Both the position numbers and the translations under genes were made by a program. A stretch of DNA of 64,000 bases, from the NCBI RefSeq assembly GCF_000017265.1, contig NC_011144.1, forward strand, positions 3,574,001 to 3,638,000, written 5' to 3'. How positions within the stretch are numbered: position 1 is the stretch's first letter; every line of letters begins with the position of its first letter. Source of the DNA: Phenylobacterium zucineum HLK1. Its GTDB lineage: Bacteria > Pseudomonadota > Alphaproteobacteria > Caulobacterales > Caulobacteraceae. Below the pieces are notes generated by a model. That model did no database searches. It was not told the origin of the DNA and saw nothing but the letters and a program-made list of their open reading frames with translations. Of the stretch, positions 44,331-55,286 are shown one piece after another.

Positions 44331-46301
44331 ATGCCCGCGCCGCTCAACACCATGGCCGACGCCATCCGCGTACTCTCGATGGACGCCGTCGAGCAGGCCA
44401 ACTCCGGCCACCCCGGCATGCCGATGGGCATGGCCGACGTCGCCGCGGTGCTCTGGACGAAGTTCCTGAAGTACGACGCCGCCCGCCCCGACTGGGCCGA
44501 CCGCGACCGCTTCGTGCTGTCGGCCGGCCACGGCTCGATGCTGCTCTACAGCCTGCTGCACCTGTCGGGCGTGAAGGCGGTCACCCTCGACAGCCTGCGG
44601 AACTTCCGCCAGCTCGGCTCGAACACTCCGGGCCACCCCGAGTACGGCCACACGCCCGGCGTCGAGACCACCACCGGCCCGCTGGGCCAGGGCCTGGCCA
44701 CCGCCGTCGGCATGGCGATGGCCGAGCGGCACCTGGCCGCCCGCTTCGGCGGCGACCTGGTCGATCACCGCACCTGGGTGCTGGCCGGCGACGGCTGCCT
44801 GATGGAGGGCGTGAGCCACGAGGCCATCAGCCTGGCCGGCCGGCTTAAGCTCGCCAAGCTGACGGTGCTCTGGGACGACAACGACATCACCATCGACGGC
44901 CACGTGGGCCTGTCCGACGCCACCGATCAGCTGGCCCGCTTCAAGGCGGCCGGCTGGGCCGTGAAGCGCATCGACGGCCACGACTTCGGCCAGATCCGCC
45001 GCGCGCTGGCCTGGGCGACCAGGCAGGACCGCCCCAGCCTGATCGCCTGCAAGACGATCATCGGCAAGGGCTCGCCCACCTTCGCCGGCACCCACGACGT
45101 GCACGGCAAGGCCCTGGGCAAGGACGAGGTCGTCAAGACCCGCGAGAACCTCGGCTGGCCGCACGAACCCTTCGTGGTGCCGGACGAGATCGCGCGCGCC
45201 TGGCGTTCGGCCGGCCGCCGCGGCGCCAAGGTCCGCAAGGCCTGGGAGGCGCGCCTCGCCGCCTCGACCCTGCGCGGCGAGTTCGAGCGGGCCATGGCGG
45301 GCGAGCTGCCCAAGACCGCCTTCGCCGCCCTCGACCAGTTCATCGCCGACGCCGAGGCCAAGGCGCCGGCCGCCGCCACCCGCCAGCACTCCGGCGCGGT
45401 GCTGGAGAAGATCTTCGGCGAAATCCCCGAACTGGTGGGCGGCTCGGCCGACCTGACCGGCTCGAACAACACCTTCGTCAAGAACACCCCGATCCTGGAC
45501 GCGCCCGACTACGCCGGCCGCTACGTGAACTATGGCGTGCGCGAGTTCGGCATGGCCGCCGCCATGAACGGCCTGGCCCTGCACGGGGGCGTCATCCCCT
45601 ACGGCGGGACGTTCCTGGTCTTCACCGACTACAGCCGCCCGGCGATCCGACTGGCCGCACTGATGGGCATCCGGGTGATCCACGTCGGCACCCACGATTC
45701 CATCGGCCTCGGCGAGGATGGCCCGACCCACCAGCCGGTCGAGCACCTGGCGTCCCTGCGCGCCATGCCGAACGTCAACGTGTTCCGCCCCGCCGACGCG
45801 GTGGAGACCGCCGAGTGCTGGAAGCTGGCCCTGGACGCCAAGGCGACGCCCTCGGTGCTGGCCCTGTCGCGCCAGAAGACCGCCGCCGTCCGCACCCAGC
45901 CGATCGGCGAGAACCTGTCGGCGCGCGGGGCCTACCAGCTCGCCGCCGCCACCAAGCCGGCGCTGGTGACGATCTTCGCCAGCGGCACGGAAGTGCCCGT
46001 GGCGCTCGCGGCCCGGGACCTGCTGGAGGCCGAAGGGATCGGCGCCCGCGTCGTCTCGGTCCCCTGCTTCGAGCTCTTCGAGGCCCAGCCCCGGGACTAC
46101 CAGGAGACCCTGATCGGCGAGACCGACGTGCGGGTGGCGGTCGAGGCCGGCGTGCGCATGGGCTGGGACCGCTTCATCGGCTCGGACGGGGTGTTCGTGG
46201 GCATGGAAGGCTTCGGCGCCAGCGCTCCGGACAAGGCGCTCTACAAGCACTTCGGCATCACGGCCGAGGCCGTGGCGGCGGCGGCCAAGGCGAAGCTGTA
46301 G
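44331..46301 (+). CDS. tkt: Transketolase
   Basis: A 656-residue thiamine-diphosphate enzyme that moves two-carbon units between sugar phosphates in the pentose phosphate pathway. Motifs: [15 protein letters not shown] (near 24-38), the ThDP/Mg motif [14 protein letters not shown] with [10 protein letters not shown] (near 155-190), [31 protein letters not shown] and [20 protein letters not shown]. Length is standard. It heads a co-directional cluster tkt-purT-gap-pgk-fba; purT follows after 4 bp. Confidence 0.97.
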   Translation: MPAPLNTMADAIRVLSMDAVEQANSGHPGMPMGMADVAAVLWTKFLKYDAARPDWADRDRFVLSAGHGSMLLYSLLHLSGVKAVTLDSLRNFRQLGSNTPGHPEYGHTPGVETTTGPLGQGLATAVGMAMAERHLAARFGGDLVDHRTWVLAGDGCLMEGVSHEAISLAGRLKLAKLTVLWDDNDITIDGHVGLSDATDQLARFKAAGWAVKRIDGHDFGQIRRALAWATRQDRPSLIACKTIIGKGSPTFAGTHDVHGKALGKDEVVKTRENLGWPHEPFVVPDEIARAWRSAGRRGAKVRKAWEARLAASTLRGEFERAMAGELPKTAFAALDQFIADAEAKAPAAATRQHSGAVLEKIFGEIPELVGGSADLTGSNNTFVKNTPILDAPDYAGRYVNYGVREFGMAAAMNGLALHGGVIPYGGTFLVFTDYSRPAIRLAALMGIRVIHVGTHDSIGLGEDGPTHQPVEHLASLRAMPNVNVFRPADAVETAECWKLALDAKATPSVLALSRQKTAAVRTQPIGENLSARGAYQLAAATKPALVTIFASGTEVPVALAARDLLEAEGIGARVVSVPCFELFEAQPRDYQETLIGETDVRVAVEAGVRMGWDRFIGSDGVFVGMEGFGASAPDKALYKHFGITAEAVAAAAKAKL

Positions 46302-46305
46302 GACG

Positions 46306-47502
46306 ATGCGTCTCGGCACGCCGCTCTCGCCGACCGCGGTCCGGGTGATGCTGCTGGGCTCGGGCGAGCTCGGCAAGGAGGTGGCCATCGAGCTGCAGCG
46401 GCTGGGCTGCGAGGTGATCGCCGTCGACCGCTACGCCGACGCGCCGGCGATGCAGGTGGCCCATCGCAGCCACGTGGTGACGATGACCGACCCCGCGGCC
46501 CTGCGGCGCGTGATCGAGGCCGAGCGGCCGCACCTGGTGGTCCCCGAGATCGAGGCGATCGCCACCGACGAGCTGGTCCGCATCGAGGCCGAGGGGCTGG
46601 CGAGCGTCATCCCCACCGCCCGCGCCGCCCAGCTGACCATGAACCGCGAGGGCATCCGCCGGCTGGCCGCCGAGGAGCTGGGGCTGCCCACCAGCGCCTA
46701 CGCCTTCGCAGGTTCCGAGGCCGAGCTGGCCAGGGCCGCGGCCGAGGTGACCGGCTTTCCCTGCTTCGTGAAGCCGGTGATGAGCTCGTCCGGCAAGGGC
46801 CAGTCCTATGTGGAGAGGCCCGAGGAGATCGCGGGCGCCTGGCGCTACGCCCTTGAGGGCGGCCGGGTGGAGCAGCCGCGGGTGATCGTCGAGGGCCGCG
46901 TGGACTTCGACTTCGAGATCACCCAGCTCACCGTCCGCAGCCTGCGGGAGGGCAAGGTCGAGACCAGCTTCTGCGCCCCGATCGGCCACCGGCAGGTCAA
47001 GGGCGACTACGTCGAAAGCTGGCAGCCGCAGCCGATGTCCGAGACGGCGCTGGCCCGGGCCCGCGAGATCTCGGCGGCCGTCACCGAGGCCCTGGGCGGA
47101 CTGGGGATCTTCGGCGTGGAGCTGTTCGTGAAGGGCGACGAGGTCTGGTTCTCCGAGGTCTCGCCGCGGCCGCACGATACGGGCCTCGTCACCCTGGCCG
47201 CCCAGCATTTCAGCGAGTTCGCCCTGCACGCGCGGGCGATCCTGGGGCTGCCCACCGACGTCTCCCTGCGCGAGCCGGGCGCCAGCGCCGTCATCTACGG
47301 CGGCATGGAGGCCAAGGGGATCGCCTTCGAGGGCGTCGCCGAGGCCCTGGCCGTGCCCCACGCCGACCTTCGCCTGTTCGGCAAGCCCGAGGCCTATGAG
47401 CGCCGCCGAATGGGCGTGGCGCTGGCGAGGGGCGGCGACGTGGACGAGGCCCGCGCCCGGGCCCGCGAGGCGGCCGGCAAGGTCCGTCCCATCAAAGGTT
47501 AG
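46306..47502 (+). CDS. purT: Formate-dependent phosphoribosylglycinamide formyltransferase
   Basis: A 398-residue ATP-grasp enzyme that formylates GAR with formate and ATP, the folate-independent route for the third step of purine synthesis. Features: [20 protein letters not shown] (near 15-34), [16 protein letters not shown] (near 79-94), the ATP-grasp loop [14 protein letters not shown] (near 156-169) and [14 protein letters not shown] (near 284-297). It lies 4 bp after tkt and appears co-transcribed, an unusual company for a purine gene. Confidence 0.95.
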   Translation: MRLGTPLSPTAVRVMLLGSGELGKEVAIELQRLGCEVIAVDRYADAPAMQVAHRSHVVTMTDPAALRRVIEAERPHLVVPEIEAIATDELVRIEAEGLASVIPTARAAQLTMNREGIRRLAAEELGLPTSAYAFAGSEAELARAAAEVTGFPCFVKPVMSSSGKGQSYVERPEEIAGAWRYALEGGRVEQPRVIVEGRVDFDFEITQLTVRSLREGKVETSFCAPIGHRQVKGDYVESWQPQPMSETALARAREISAAVTEALGGLGIFGVELFVKGDEVWFSEVSPRPHDTGLVTLAAQHFSEFALHARAILGLPTDVSLREPGASAVIYGGMEAKGIAFEGVAEALAVPHADLRLFGKPEAYERRRMGVALARGGDVDEARARAREAAGKVRPIKG

Positions 47503-47699
47503 CCGCGGGAACAGGCTTGACCTTTGGGCATTGAAACGGCGGCGCTGGTCAGGGGACCGGCGCCCCCGCCATTCATCCGGCAATCCATTGTCGCCATTCG
47601 TGTTCTGGCCTTTCCGGCCCGGGGGGTTGACTTCCCACCCCCCGGCTAGAAGAACGCCCGGCACACAGCGCCAATACGCCGCACTCAGGAGATCCACGC

Positions 47700-48710
<1,011 letters not shown>

Positions 48711-48723
48711 GCCGCAGGATCCC

Positions 48724-49926
48724 ATGGCTTTCCGCACCCTCGACGACGCCGATCTCCAGGGCCGGCGCGCCCTGGTGCGCGTGGATTTCAACGTGCCGAT
48801 GCAGGACGGGCGCGTGTCGGACGACACCCGCCTGCGCGCGGCGCTGCCGACCATCGACAAGCTCAGGAAGGGCGGCGCGAAGGTCGTCCTCCTGGCCCAC
48901 TTCGACCGGCCCAAGGGCAAGCGCGTGCCCGAGATGAGCCTGAAGCCGGTGGTGGAGCCGCTGGCGAAGCTGGTCGGCGCGCCGGTGGCCTTCGCCGACG
49001 ATTGCGTGGGCGGGGATGCGGCCAAGGCCGTCGCGGCCCTGAAGGACGGCGACGTCCTCCTCCTGGAGAACGTCCGCTTCCACGCGGGCGAGGAGAAGAA
49101 CGATCCGGAGTTCGCCAGGGCCCTGGCCGCGAACGGCGACCTCTACGTCAACGACGCCTTCTCGGCCGCCCACCGGGCGCACGCCTCGACGGAAGGCCTC
49201 GCCCGCCTGCTGCCGGCCTACGCGGGCGAGCAGATGCGGCGCGAGCTGGAGGCGCTGGACGCCGCCCTCGGCAATCCCCAGCGGCCGGTGCTGGGCATCG
49301 TCGGCGGCGCCAAGGTCTCGACCAAGCTCGACCTGCTGAACAACCTGGTCGGCAAGCTCGACTATCTCGCCATCGGCGGCGGCATGGCCAACACCTTCCG
49401 CTACGCGCAAGGATTCGAGATCGGCGGCTCGCTCTGCGAGAAGGAGATGGCCGACACCGCCCGCGAGATCATCGCCAAGGCGCAGGCCGGCGGCTGCAAG
49501 CTGATCCTGCCCTCGGACGCGGTGGTGGCCAAGGACCTGGCGCCGGGCGTCCCGACCCGCACGGTGCAGCTGGCCAAGGACGGCGGCGTCGCGGCCGACG
49601 AGAAGATCTTCGACGTGGGCCCCGACACCCTGGCCGAGCTGCTGAAGGCCATGGCCGAATGCCGCACCCTCATCTGGAACGGCCCTCTGGGGGTGTTCGA
49701 GGTGCAACCCTTTGATAAGGCCACCGTTGAAGCTGCGCGGCAGGCCGCCTCCCTCGCCAAAGCCGGCAAGCTGGTGGCGGTGGCGGGCGGCGGTGATACC
49801 GTGGCGGCCCTGAACGCGGCCCACGCGGCGGGGGACTTCACCTTCGTCTCCACCGCCGGCGGCGCGTTCCTGGAATGGATGGAAGGCAAGGAGCTGCCCG
49901 GGGTGGCGGCCCTGGCCCAAAAATAG
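48724..49926 (+). CDS. pgk: Phosphoglycerate kinase
   Basis: A 400-residue glycolytic kinase. Motifs include [20 protein letters not shown] (near 15-34), [48 protein letters not shown], and the nucleotide-binding [20 protein letters not shown] and [16 protein letters not shown]. Length is typical. It lies between gap and fba; the three form the lower part of a glycolytic/gluconeogenic operon. Confidence 0.98.
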   Translation: MAFRTLDDADLQGRRALVRVDFNVPMQDGRVSDDTRLRAALPTIDKLRKGGAKVVLLAHFDRPKGKRVPEMSLKPVVEPLAKLVGAPVAFADDCVGGDAAKAVAALKDGDVLLLENVRFHAGEEKNDPEFARALAANGDLYVNDAFSAAHRAHASTEGLARLLPAYAGEQMRRELEALDAALGNPQRPVLGIVGGAKVSTKLDLLNNLVGKLDYLAIGGGMANTFRYAQGFEIGGSLCEKEMADTAREIIAKAQAGGCKLILPSDAVVAKDLAPGVPTRTVQLAKDGGVAADEKIFDVGPDTLAELLKAMAECRTLIWNGPLGVFEVQPFDKATVEAARQAASLAKAGKLVAVAGGGDTVAALNAAHAAGDFTFVSTAGGAFLEWMEGKELPGVAALAQK

Positions 49927-49951
49927 ACAGAGCGGGGTGGTAGGTTAGGCC

Positions 49952-51037
49952 ATGGCTAGAATTACGCTTCGACAGCTTCTCGATCACGCCGCCGAGCACG
50001 GCTACGGCGTGCCGGCCTTCAACATCAACAACATGGAGCAGGCGCTGGCGATCATGGAGGCCGCCGAGGCCACCGACTCGCCCGTCATCATGCAGGCCTC
50101 GCGCGGCGCGCGGTCGTACGCCAACGACATAGTGCTGAAGCACCTGATCGATGCCATGGCCGAGATGTACCCGCACGTCCCGATCTGCATGCACCAGGAC
50201 CACGGCAACAACGAAGCCACCTGCGCCACGGCCATCCAGTACGGCTTCACCAGCGTGATGATGGACGGCTCGCTGATGGCGGACGGCAAGACGCCGGCCG
50301 ACTACGACTACAACGTCCGCGTCACCCGCGCCGTGGTCGATATGGCCCACTGGGTCGGCGCCTCGGTGGAGGGCGAGCTCGGCGTGCTGGGGTCGCTGGA
50401 GACCGGCATGGGCGAGAAGGAAGACGGCCACGGCTTCGAGGGCAAGCTCGGCCACGACCAGCTGCTGACCAACCCCGACCAGGCGGTCGAGTTCGTGAAG
50501 GCCACCGAGGTCGACGCCCTGGCCATCGCCATGGGCACCAGCCACGGCGCCTACAAGTTCACGCGCAAGCCGGACGGCGAGGTGCTGGCGATGAACGTGA
50601 TCGAGGAAATCCACCAGCGCCTGCCGAACACCCACCTCGTCATGCACGGCTCCTCGTCCGTGCCGCAGGAGCTGCAGGACATCATCAACCAGTACGGCGG
50701 CCAGATGCCCCAGACCTGGGGCGTGCCGATCGAGGAGATCCAGCGCGGCATCAAGCACGGCGTGCGCAAGATCAACATCGACACCGACAACCGCATGGCG
50801 ATCACCGGCGCCATCCGGAAGGTGTTCGCCGAGAAGCCGGGCGAGTTCGATCCGCGCGGCTACCTGAAGCCCGCCAAGGAAGCCATGCGCAAGGTCTGCG
50901 TCCAGCGCTTCGAGGAGTTCGGCACCGCCGGCCACGCCTCGAAGATCAAGCCGCTGCCGATGTCGGCCATGGCCAAGCGCTACGCCTCGGGCGAGCTCGC
51001 CCCGAAGATCGGCCTCACCAAGGTCGCCGCCGAGTAA
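49952..51037 (+). CDS. fba: Fructose-bisphosphate aldolase, class II
   Basis: A 361-residue zinc aldolase. Zinc and catalytic residues appear in [20 protein letters not shown] (HQDHG, near 82-86), [16 protein letters not shown], and [11 protein letters not shown] (near 232). The sequence [20 protein letters not shown] and the long insert [20 protein letters not shown] fit the class IIB (Calvin-cycle-type) subfamily used for glycolysis and gluconeogenesis. It ends the tkt-purT-gap-pgk-fba cluster and is followed by a hairpin at 51061. Confidence 0.96.
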   Translation: MARITLRQLLDHAAEHGYGVPAFNINNMEQALAIMEAAEATDSPVIMQASRGARSYANDIVLKHLIDAMAEMYPHVPICMHQDHGNNEATCATAIQYGFTSVMMDGSLMADGKTPADYDYNVRVTRAVVDMAHWVGASVEGELGVLGSLETGMGEKEDGHGFEGKLGHDQLLTNPDQAVEFVKATEVDALAIAMGTSHGAYKFTRKPDGEVLAMNVIEEIHQRLPNTHLVMHGSSSVPQELQDIINQYGGQMPQTWGVPIEEIQRGIKHGVRKINIDTDNRMAITGAIRKVFAEKPGEFDPRGYLKPAKEAMRKVCVQRFEEFGTAGHASKIKPLPMSAMAKRYASGELAPKIGLTKVAAE

Positions 51038-51060
51038 GGCCGCAAGCCAACGCCGTCATC

Positions 51061-51095
51061 ACGGCCGCGTCGGACCTCCGGCGCGGCCGTTTCCG
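51061..51095 (+). terminator. Hairpin terminator after fba
   Basis: ACGGCCGCG (51061-51069) pairs perfectly with CGCGGCCGT (51082-51090) and is followed by TTCCGTT. The T tract is weak, but the position 23 bp after fba, between convergent genes, suits a terminator. Confidence 0.65.
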
Positions 51096-51110
51096 TTGCG
51101 GCCGACCGCT

Positions 51111-51881
51111 TCACCGCGGCCGGGCGGGCATGCCGGCGATGTAGCGCTCCAGCTCGGCGATCCGGGTCGCTTCCGAAGGGTGGGTGGACAGGAGCTGCGG
51201 CGGGCGGCCTCCGGTGCTGGCGGCCTGCATGTTGCGCCAGAGCTTCACCGCCTCGGCGGGGCGGTAGCCGGCGCGGGCCATGAAGTCGACCCCCAGGCGG
51301 TCGGCCTCCAGCTCGTGCCGCCGCGAGAACGGCAGCAGCACCCCGAGCTGGGCCCCGACCCCGCCGAAGGCCGAGATCTGCTTTGCCGTCTCGGCGCCGA
51401 CCCGGCCGCCCAGGGCCGACTGGCCAATGCCGAGGGCGAGCTGGGTCGCGGCGGTCTGGGAGTAGCGCTCGCCGGCGTGGTTGGCGACGCTGTGCGCCAG
51501 TTCGTGGCCGATCACGGCGGCGAGCTGGTCGTCGTTCTCGACCACGGACAGCATGCCGGTGTTCACGCCGATCTTGCCGCCCGGCAGCACGAAGGCGTTG
51601 GCCTGCGGGTCTTCGAAGACCACGTACTCCCAGGACCGGTCGCCCAGGCCCGCGGCCTCGACGAGTCGGGCGGCGACGCGCTGCACCCTGGCCTGGGCCG
51701 CGCGGTCGTTGGAGACCTTGCTGGTGGCCAAGGTCTGGGCCCAGGCCTGCTGCGCCGACTGGGCGAGCGCGGCGTCGTTGACCAGCAGGAACTGGCTGCG
51801 GCCCAGGTCCTCGTTGTAGGCGCAGGCGGCAAGGCCGAGGACGCCGGCGGCGCCGGCCGCCGCGATCGGAATGAATCTCAT
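51111..51881 (-). CDS. M48-family lipoprotein metalloprotease
   Basis: A 256-residue zinc protease anchored as a lipoprotein: signal peptide with lipobox LGLAAC (Cys near 20). The zinc motif is HELAHSVANH (HExxH, near 125-134) with the third ligand in ELEADRLGVDFMARAGY. LPGGKIGVNTGMLSVVENDD precedes it, as in LoiP/BepA-type periplasmic M48 proteases that maintain outer-membrane proteins. The ATG at 51881 follows GCCGGAGGAACAC; an ATG at 51899 lacks a ribosome site. Confidence 0.9.
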   Translation of the reverse strand: MRFIPIAAAGAAGVLGLAACAYNEDLGRSQFLLVNDAALAQSAQQAWAQTLATSKVSNDRAAQARVQRVAARLVEAAGLGDRSWEYVVFEDPQANAFVLPGGKIGVNTGMLSVVENDDQLAAVIGHELAHSVANHAGERYSQTAATQLALGIGQSALGGRVGAETAKQISAFGGVGAQLGVLLPFSRRHELEADRLGVDFMARAGYRPAEAVKLWRNMQAASTGGRPPQLLSTHPSEATRIAELERYIAGMPARPR

Positions 51882-51972
51882 GTGTTCCTCCGGCTGCATA
51901 ATGCACGAAACGCCTCACAGCTGCGCCGCGGGCGCACAGGAACAGCGGCTCGCGCCCGCAGGTTGTGGCGGC

Positions 51973-52221
51973 ATGCGCAAGCACGCCGTCGTCCTGGGAC
52001 TGACCTTCGCCGGCCTCGCGGCCTTCGCGGTCTTCGCCGGCTGGGCGTTCTACGAGGGCTCGCAGCTCGGCGGCGGGTGGGCGAGCCTGGGGCCGGTCTG
52101 GCCGTACGTGCTGGGCGGGGCGGCGGTGGTCGCTGCGCTCGCCGGCTTCCTGATGTGGCTGGCATTCTATTCGGCCCGGCACGGCTATGACGACCGGGTC
52201 GATCCCGAGGGGCCGCCCTGA
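51973..52221 (+). CDS. Small two-helix membrane protein
   Basis: An 82-residue protein with two hydrophobic segments (about 5-27 and 44-66) and a polar acidic tail (YDDRVDPEGPP). No family was recognised. The ATG at 51973 is chosen because the first helix begins directly after MRKHAVVLG; upstream in-frame starts would overlap the divergent protease gene. The sequence between 52222 and 52361 shows nothing but GC-rich direct repeats of GGAG. Confidence 0.55.
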   Translation: MRKHAVVLGLTFAGLAAFAVFAGWAFYEGSQLGGGWASLGPVWPYVLGGAAVVAALAGFLMWLAFYSARHGYDDRVDPEGPP

Positions 52222-52361
52222 ACGGTCTCCCGGAGGAGCCCCGGAGGAGTTCCAGAGGAGCCCCAGAGCGGGCGCCTTTCGGTTAACCCGGCGGGGACTA
52301 TGCTTGTGCGCCGCCCATGGGCCGGGCCATCCGTCCAGGCCCGGACGGCCGGGAGTCGTCC

Positions 52362-52898
52362 ATGGAGTCGCTCGAGGTCATCGCGCGTCCCCAGTTCGAG
52401 AAGCCGGACCTGGCCTGGCTGACCGACATCCGCTCGCGCCGCGCCGGAAACCGGGGACCGCCGTACTTCACGCTCGTCTTCGCCGGAGCCGAGATGCCGG
52501 CGCACGACTTCGCCGCCCACGTCCGTGCGGCGGCGGCGGACATCCCCCGCATCCGCTTCCGCCTGCGCGCCGCCCTCGTGGCGCCCGAGCCCACCGTGGC
52601 GCGCTTCCACGTCTTCCTCGTGCCGGACGAAGGCTTCGGCGCGATCCTGCGGCTGCACGAGGCGCTGCACACCGGCCCCGTGGAGGCCGCGCTGAACCCC
52701 GAGCGCCCCTACATCCCGCACATCACGGTGGCGACGCTGGCGGACTACGCGGAGGCGCGGCGGCTGGCGGCGGCGCTGAACCGCGGCGACATCGACATCC
52801 AGGGCCAGATCGAGAGCCTGGAGGTCGAGCGGCGGACGGGCGACACCATCCGCAAGGTGGCCGACGCCCCGCTGGCCAAGGCGAACTGGTTCGGCTGA
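52362..52898 (+). CDS. 2'-5' RNA ligase family (2H phosphoesterase) protein
   Basis: A 178-residue protein of the 2H superfamily, which usually has two HxT motifs. The second is present (YIPHITVATL, near 122-131), while the first appears as PPYFTLVF, with Tyr/Phe in place of His-x-Thr, so activity may be altered. It opens MESLEVIARPQFEKPDLAWL. The ATG at 52362 follows GGGAG. Members are RNA ligases or cyclic phosphodiesterases; the role here is unknown. It is convergent with bfr. Confidence 0.72.
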   Translation: MESLEVIARPQFEKPDLAWLTDIRSRRAGNRGPPYFTLVFAGAEMPAHDFAAHVRAAAADIPRIRFRLRAALVAPEPTVARFHVFLVPDEGFGAILRLHEALHTGPVEAALNPERPYIPHITVATLADYAEARRLAAALNRGDIDIQGQIESLEVERRTGDTIRKVADAPLAKANWFG

Positions 52899-52901
52899 GG
52901 C

Positions 52902-53387
52902 CTACTCGGTCTCGCCCAGCTCGCCCATGGCGCTCTGCAGATAGTTCTGCTCGCCCAGGCTCTTTAGCAGCGAAAGCTGGGTTTCGAGGAAGTCGATGTG
53001 CTCCTCGGTGTCCTCGAGGATCTCGACCAGCACCTCGCGCGAGACGAAGTCGGCGGCGGCCTCGCACTGCTTGATCCCCTCGACCACGGTCGTGCGGCCG
53101 CGAACCTCCAGCGCCAGGTCGGCGGCCAGGCCCTCGCCGACGCTCTCGCCGATGGCCAGCTTGTGCAGGTCCTGCAGGTTGGGCAGGCCGTCCAAGAAGA
53201 GGATGCGCTTGATGAGCTTGTCGGCGTGCTTCATCTCGCCGATCGACTCTTCGTAGGTGATCTTGCCGAGGCGCGCGAAGCCCCAGTTCTCGTACATCCG
53301 GGCGTGCAGATAGTACTGGTTGACCGCCGTCAGCTCGTTGGTGAGCACCGCGTTCAGCAGCCGGATGATCGCCTTGTCGCCCTGCAC
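52902..53387 (-). CDS. bfr: Bacterioferritin
   Basis: A 161-residue subunit of the 24-mer haem-containing iron store. Ferroxidase ligands are present: Glu in TNELTAVNQY (near 18), EESIGEMKHADKLI (Glu51, His54), DLALEV (Glu94) and EILEDTEEHIDFLE (Glu127, His130). The haem-ligating Met52 is kept (GEMKHAD). The neighbouring bfd encodes the ferredoxin that helps release iron. An iron-box-like TGCAAGTGATT element lies 70 bp upstream. Confidence 0.97.
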   Translation of the reverse strand: MQGDKAIIRLLNAVLTNELTAVNQYYLHARMYENWGFARLGKITYEESIGEMKHADKLIKRILFLDGLPNLQDLHKLAIGESVGEGLAADLALEVRGRTTVVEGIKQCEAAADFVSREVLVEILEDTEEHIDFLETQLSLLKSLGEQNYLQSAMGELGETE

Positions 53388-53455
53388 GGCCAGTCTCCTC
53401 GTCCTACGAAACGCGGAAACTCGGGCGACGCGCCCGGCCTGTCAAAGCCTATGTT

Positions 53456-53470
53456 TGCAAGTGATTTTCG
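53456..53470. promoter_or_regulatory. Iron-box-like element upstream of bfr
   Basis: TGCAAGTGATTTTCG shares TGCAAGT-ATT with the element upstream of bfd at 53738. It lies in the 109-bp gap before bfr. Resemblance to alphaproteobacterial Fur sites (TGC-AAT-ATT-GCA type) is approximate. Confidence 0.35.
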
Positions 53471-53496
53471 CTCGCCCGGAACCGCGCGGCGGGGCC

Positions 53497-53682
53497 CTAT
53501 TCGGCCGCGTAGCGCAGCGCGTCCTGCTCCTGGTCGAGCATCTCGCGCATGTCGCAGACGCAGCGCGCGCATTGCGGGCGGGCGTCGCAAGCCTTGAAGA
53601 TCTCGACCGGGCGGGAGGCGCCCGCGGCGATCGCGTCGCGGACTTCGCGTTCGCGGATGCCGTTGCAGTTGCACACGTACAT
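53497..53682 (-). CDS. bfd: Bacterioferritin-associated ferredoxin
   Basis: A 61-residue [2Fe-2S] protein. Cluster cysteines are MYVCNCNGIRERE (CxC at residues 4 and 6) and QCARCVCDM (CxxC near 39-42), the Bfd arrangement. Bfd docks on bacterioferritin and passes electrons to the core so that iron is released. The ATG at 53682 is chosen as it gives the canonical N-terminus; upstream in-frame codons are not conserved. An iron-box-like palindrome lies at 53738-53752, consistent with induction in low iron. Confidence 0.94.
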   Translation of the reverse strand: MYVCNCNGIREREVRDAIAAGASRPVEIFKACDARPQCARCVCDMREMLDQEQDALRYAAE

Positions 53683-53737
53683 GGGGCGCAGGCGCTCCTG
53701 ATCTACGATCCCACAGCTAGCGGACTGCGAACGCTTT

Positions 53738-53752
53738 TGCAAGTCATTCGCA
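53738..53752. promoter_or_regulatory. Iron-box-like palindrome upstream of bfd
   Basis: TGCAAGTCATTCGCA is an interrupted inverted repeat (TGC...GCA ends, A/T-rich centre) 56 bp before the bfd start, resembling alphaproteobacterial Fur sites. Also in this 203-bp divergent region is GTTCAA-N16-TTGAAC (53802-53829) nearer to cydA. Confidence 0.45.
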
Positions 53753-53885
53753 GCCGATAAGCCTGCGACGGATCGCCCGCGGGTGCGACGGGATGTCACA
53801 GGTTCAAGGCGAAGGTTCAGGCGTTGAACAAGTGGACGGGAGAAACGCTCCGGGGCGCGCCCTCTAGGAGCCTGCGAGGCCACGC

Positions 53886-55286
53886 ATGGAACTCGACGCC
53901 CTGCTGCTGTCGCGATTGCAGTTCGCGTTCACGATCGCCTTCCACATCATCTTTCCGAGCTTCACCATCGGCCTGGCCAGCTTCCTGGCGGTGCTGGAGG
54001 GACTCTGGCTCACGACCCGGAACGAGGCGTTCAAGACCCTCTATCTCTTCTGGGTGAAGATCTTCGCGATCTCGTTCGGGATGGGCGTCGTCTCGGGCGT
54101 GGTGATGAGCTACCAGCTCGGCACGAACTGGAGCGTCTTCTCGACCATCGCCTCGCCGGTGATCGGGCCGCTGCTGGCGTTCGAGGTGCTGACCGCCTTC
54201 TTCCTCGAGGCCAGCTTCCTGGGCGTGATGCTGTTCGGCTGGCGCAAGGTGGGGCCGGGCCTGCACTTCACCGCCACGCTGATGGTGGCCATCGGCACGC
54301 TGATCTCAGCCTTCTGGATCATCTCGGCCAACAGCTGGATGCAGCATCCGACCGGTTTCGAGCACATGCCGGACGGGACCCTGCGCGCGGTGGACTGGTG
54401 GCAGGTGATCTTCTCGCCGACCTTCCCCGAGCGGTTCGCCCACATGGTGTTCGCCGCATACCTGACCACCTCGCTGGTGGTCGGCGCGGCCTCGGCCTGG
54501 CGGCTGCTCAAGCAGCCGGACGAGCCGGAATCGCGCATCGCCCTGCGCATGGCCATCGGCATGTTCGCCATCGTCGCCCCGCTGCAGCTCTTCGTCGGCG
54601 ACCTCTCGGGCAAGGAGGTGCTTCGCGTCCAGCCGGCCAAGCTCGCCGCCATCGAGGCGTTCTGGGAGACCCGCACCGACCAGCCGTTCCACATCGCCGC
54701 CTGGCCCGACCGCGCCGTCGAGGGCAACCGCTGGGAGCTGTCGATCCCCAGCGTCGGCGGCTGGATCGTGGCCGGCGACAGCACCGCCGAGATCAAGGGC
54801 CTGAAGGCCTTCCCGCCCGAAGATCGCCCGCCCGTGGCCCTGGTCTTCTGGTCGTTCCGGGTGATGGTGGGCCTGGGCCTGGCGATGATCGCCCTAGGCC
54901 TGTGGGGCGCCTGGCTGATCTGGCGAACGCGTGGGCCCGAAACGGTCCGGCCCTTCCTCTGGTCTTGCGTGGCGATGGGGCCCGCCGGCTTCGTCGCGGT
55001 GATCGCCGGCTGGATCGTCGCAGAGGTAGGCCGCCAGCCCTATGTCATCTACGGCGTGCTGCGCACCGCCGACGGGGTCTCGCCGGTCGCGGCGGGGCCC
55101 GTCTCGGCCTCGCTGCTCGCCTTCATCGTCGTCTATGCGGTCGTGTTCAGCGTCGGCGCGCTCTACATCCTGCGCCTGATCGCCGAGGGGCCGAAGCCGC
55201 CCGAGGCCGAGGACACCGAACCGCCCACGAAGCCCCGCCCGCCCGGTTACGCCCTGGGCGCGGCCCCCGATCCGGAGGCGCGGTGA
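53886..55286 (+). CDS. cydA: Cytochrome bd-type (CIO) quinol oxidase subunit I
   Basis: A 466-residue membrane subunit with haem ligands in FTIAFHIIFPSFTIG (His20), ERFAHMVFAAYLTTS (His near 187) and a Met in transmembrane helix 9. The Q loop is short and the conserved GRQPW is GRQPYVIYGVLRT, both signs of the cyanide-insensitive (CIO) subgroup. The enzyme reduces O2 with quinol at high affinity and resists cyanide and NO. Its stop overlaps the cydB start by one base. GAGG stands before the ATG. Confidence 0.95.
   Translation: MELDALLLSRLQFAFTIAFHIIFPSFTIGLASFLAVLEGLWLTTRNEAFKTLYLFWVKIFAISFGMGVVSGVVMSYQLGTNWSVFSTIASPVIGPLLAFEVLTAFFLEASFLGVMLFGWRKVGPGLHFTATLMVAIGTLISAFWIISANSWMQHPTGFEHMPDGTLRAVDWWQVIFSPTFPERFAHMVFAAYLTTSLVVGAASAWRLLKQPDEPESRIALRMAIGMFAIVAPLQLFVGDLSGKEVLRVQPAKLAAIEAFWETRTDQPFHIAAWPDRAVEGNRWELSIPSVGGWIVAGDSTAEIKGLKAFPPEDRPPVALVFWSFRVMVGLGLAMIALGLWGAWLIWRTRGPETVRPFLWSCVAMGPAGFVAVIAGWIVAEVGRQPYVIYGVLRTADGVSPVAAGPVSASLLAFIVVYAVVFSVGALYILRLIAEGPKPPEAEDTEPPTKPRPPGYALGAAPDPEAR

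Noticed and set aside
47503..47699. TTGACT at 47627 as the gap promoter
   Set aside because: No convincing -10 occurs at 16-18 bp; the promoter is likely in this gap but cannot be placed.
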